DNA of 64,000 nt from Oscheius sp. JU75 (taxonomy: Eukaryota; Nematoda; Chromadorea; Rhabditida; Rhabditidae): contig JASJZC010000007.1 of NCBI GenBank assembly GCA_037178855.1, positions 10,230,001 to 10,294,000 on the forward strand. The letters run 5' to 3'. A program made the position numbers and the translations under genes. Every line of letters starts with the position of its first letter. The stretch's first letter is position 1. The notes beneath the pieces are model-generated. The model ran no database searches, was not told where the DNA came from, and was given only the letters and a program-made list of their open reading frames with translations. Below are positions 63,051-64,000 of the stretch, in pieces.

Positions 63051-63169
63051 CATTTCGTCTCAGGGCCCAGAACATAATGTCGTTGGCGTTTCTCACAGCA
63101 ACGCTAGCTTTATTTGGATGTATGTCCGCTTTAGATAGTTTATTTACGATAAAAGGTTCAATTTCCAGG

Positions 63170-64000
63170 ATGACCCACCTTAGCAATGAAGAATTCTTAC
63201 ATCAGCTGGCTGGACTCTACATGCAGTCAAGAGAAAAAGGATCCAAGTCCGTCTATGTGTATATGAAACCTTGTAAGTTCTAATTTTTACTTTTTTCATT
63301 GCTACTTCTGCAGACGATGGCAGAAACAAGCCTCTAAAGAGAGGAGAGGAGATGGGCGACGATGTTCACGGTCTCTTCAGAGCAAAGTGTGGAAACAAGA
63401 GGATCAGCACCGAGGTAAGCGATACATTATTTCTGGAAGATTAGTCTAGCAAAAAGAGTTTTGACAGACTGTGAAGGTGTGAAGACGGTCTAGGTACAAG
63501 GTACCTATTGTCCAGAAGACTCTAAATGTTAGGAAATGACCATTCGATAAAGCACGAATTCTTTTATCTTGAACACCCATTAGGTAGGGCAATGTTGTAT
63601 TTACTAACACACGTTTGCCTATCTATCCATCAAAAGCAGAAGGACTGTATGTGCACTGGGCTGTTCAGAACAAAATACACGCATGGGAAACCCGGCCAGA
63701 TCGACAAACTTGGTCTTTTTCGCGATACTACAGGTGAGCCCAGCTGGTTCGTGAATTAAGCGGAACTTACCATCCTAACTCTACATCTTCTATGCTTCTA
63801 GATCTTACTCTGCCAATGACTTTACGATCAAAACTAGAACCGTCACGCTGTGTATAGACTGAGTTTTGGTTGAGAAAATTCGAATGGGAACATTAATAAA
63901 CAAACTTTCAGGTGAAAGCCAAGGATGTGAACAAGTTCCACCACGCCTATGTCGGAGTTCTTCGCACCAACATGGACAACCTCCAGAGAGCCAAAGACGA
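63170..64000 (+). CDS. srp-14: signal recognition particle 14 kDa subunit (SRP14), 3' end outside window
   Basis: Exons visible: ATG at 63170 to the donor after AAACCTT, then YDGRNKPLKRGEEMGD...CGNKRISTE, and from about 63912 VKAKDVNKFHHAYVGVLRTN-MDNLQRAKD up to the edge. These match SRP14: start with L-x-N-E-F-L-x-x-L, the basic YDGR-KP loop, the C-L-x-R/ISTV-like strand, and K-x-VNKFxxAYxxxLRxNMD. SRP14 pairs with SRP9 on the Alu domain of SRP RNA and causes elongation arrest during ER targeting. TTTCCAG lies one base before the ATG, suggesting trans-splicing. A 490-nt intron separates the second and third visible exons. The coding end lies beyond the window. Confidence 0.92.

Overview
This window looks like genomic DNA from a nematode with compact genes. 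The sequence points there in four ways. Introns are mostly 31-60 nt and end in TTTCAG or TTTTAG. At least seven genes have such an acceptor directly before or within a few bases of the start ATG, as expected for spliced-leader trans-splicing. Several products belong to groups that are nematode-specific or expanded in nematodes (Clc-like 4TM protein, Srd/Str-type chemoreceptor, CHK/DUF1679 kinase-like protein, divergent pentameric ligand-gated channels). Genes are closely spaced, often tail to tail. I cannot name the species. All gene models were spliced by hand from splice signals and phase agreement, with no transcript evidence.

Layout. 0-1.6 kb: 3' part of a multi-pass membrane protein (+). 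2-4.4 kb: a Pro/Lys-rich protein and a Ly6/uPAR-like secreted or anchored protein (both -), the second divergent from a lamin-B-receptor/sterol-reductase gene (5.2-7.2 kb, +). 7.3-10.2 kb: two small single-pass membrane proteins (-), the second with a tRNA-Ile(AAT) gene inside its intron. 10.2-13.6 kb: mostly noncoding, with one frame-broken coding stretch. 13.7-22.5 kb: a C2H2 zinc-finger gene, an LKB1/PAR-4 kinase and an EB1 microtubule plus-end protein (all +). 23.9-28.6 kb: a CHK kinase-like gene and a CRAL-TRIO/GOLD (SEC14-like) gene (+), then a third small membrane protein with PPxY motifs (-). 28.6-32.8 kb: gene-poor, with degenerate GCTGAC-type repeats. 32.8-36.7 kb: two genes related to Cys-loop receptor ligand-binding domains. 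One is intact but has no mature cysteines and no membrane domain; the other is frame-broken. 36.7-40.1 kb: mostly noncoding with a few exon-like islands. 40.1-41.9 kb: peptide-type GPCR (+), tail to tail with a membrane/coiled-coil locus (41.9-45.1 kb, -). 46.3-52.6 kb: Clc-like protein, small secreted peptide precursor and Srd-type chemoreceptor (all -). 53.3-56.8 kb: two tandem Cys-loop channel genes (+), followed by a small new gene with a decayed copy, a Thr-rich secreted protein, a basic protein, a USP-like protein, a tiny secreted peptide and SRP14, which runs off the right edge.

The genes do not form one pathway. Housekeeping functions (SRP14, EB1, LKB1, sterol reductase, SEC14-like) are interleaved with sensory and neuronal genes (channels, GPCRs) and fast-evolving secreted or membrane proteins. 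The most unusual element is the channel-related group: an intact cysteine-free soluble binding-domain protein, a decayed relative, and two full receptors, one with a GC-AG intron and one with a splice acceptor lacking AG.
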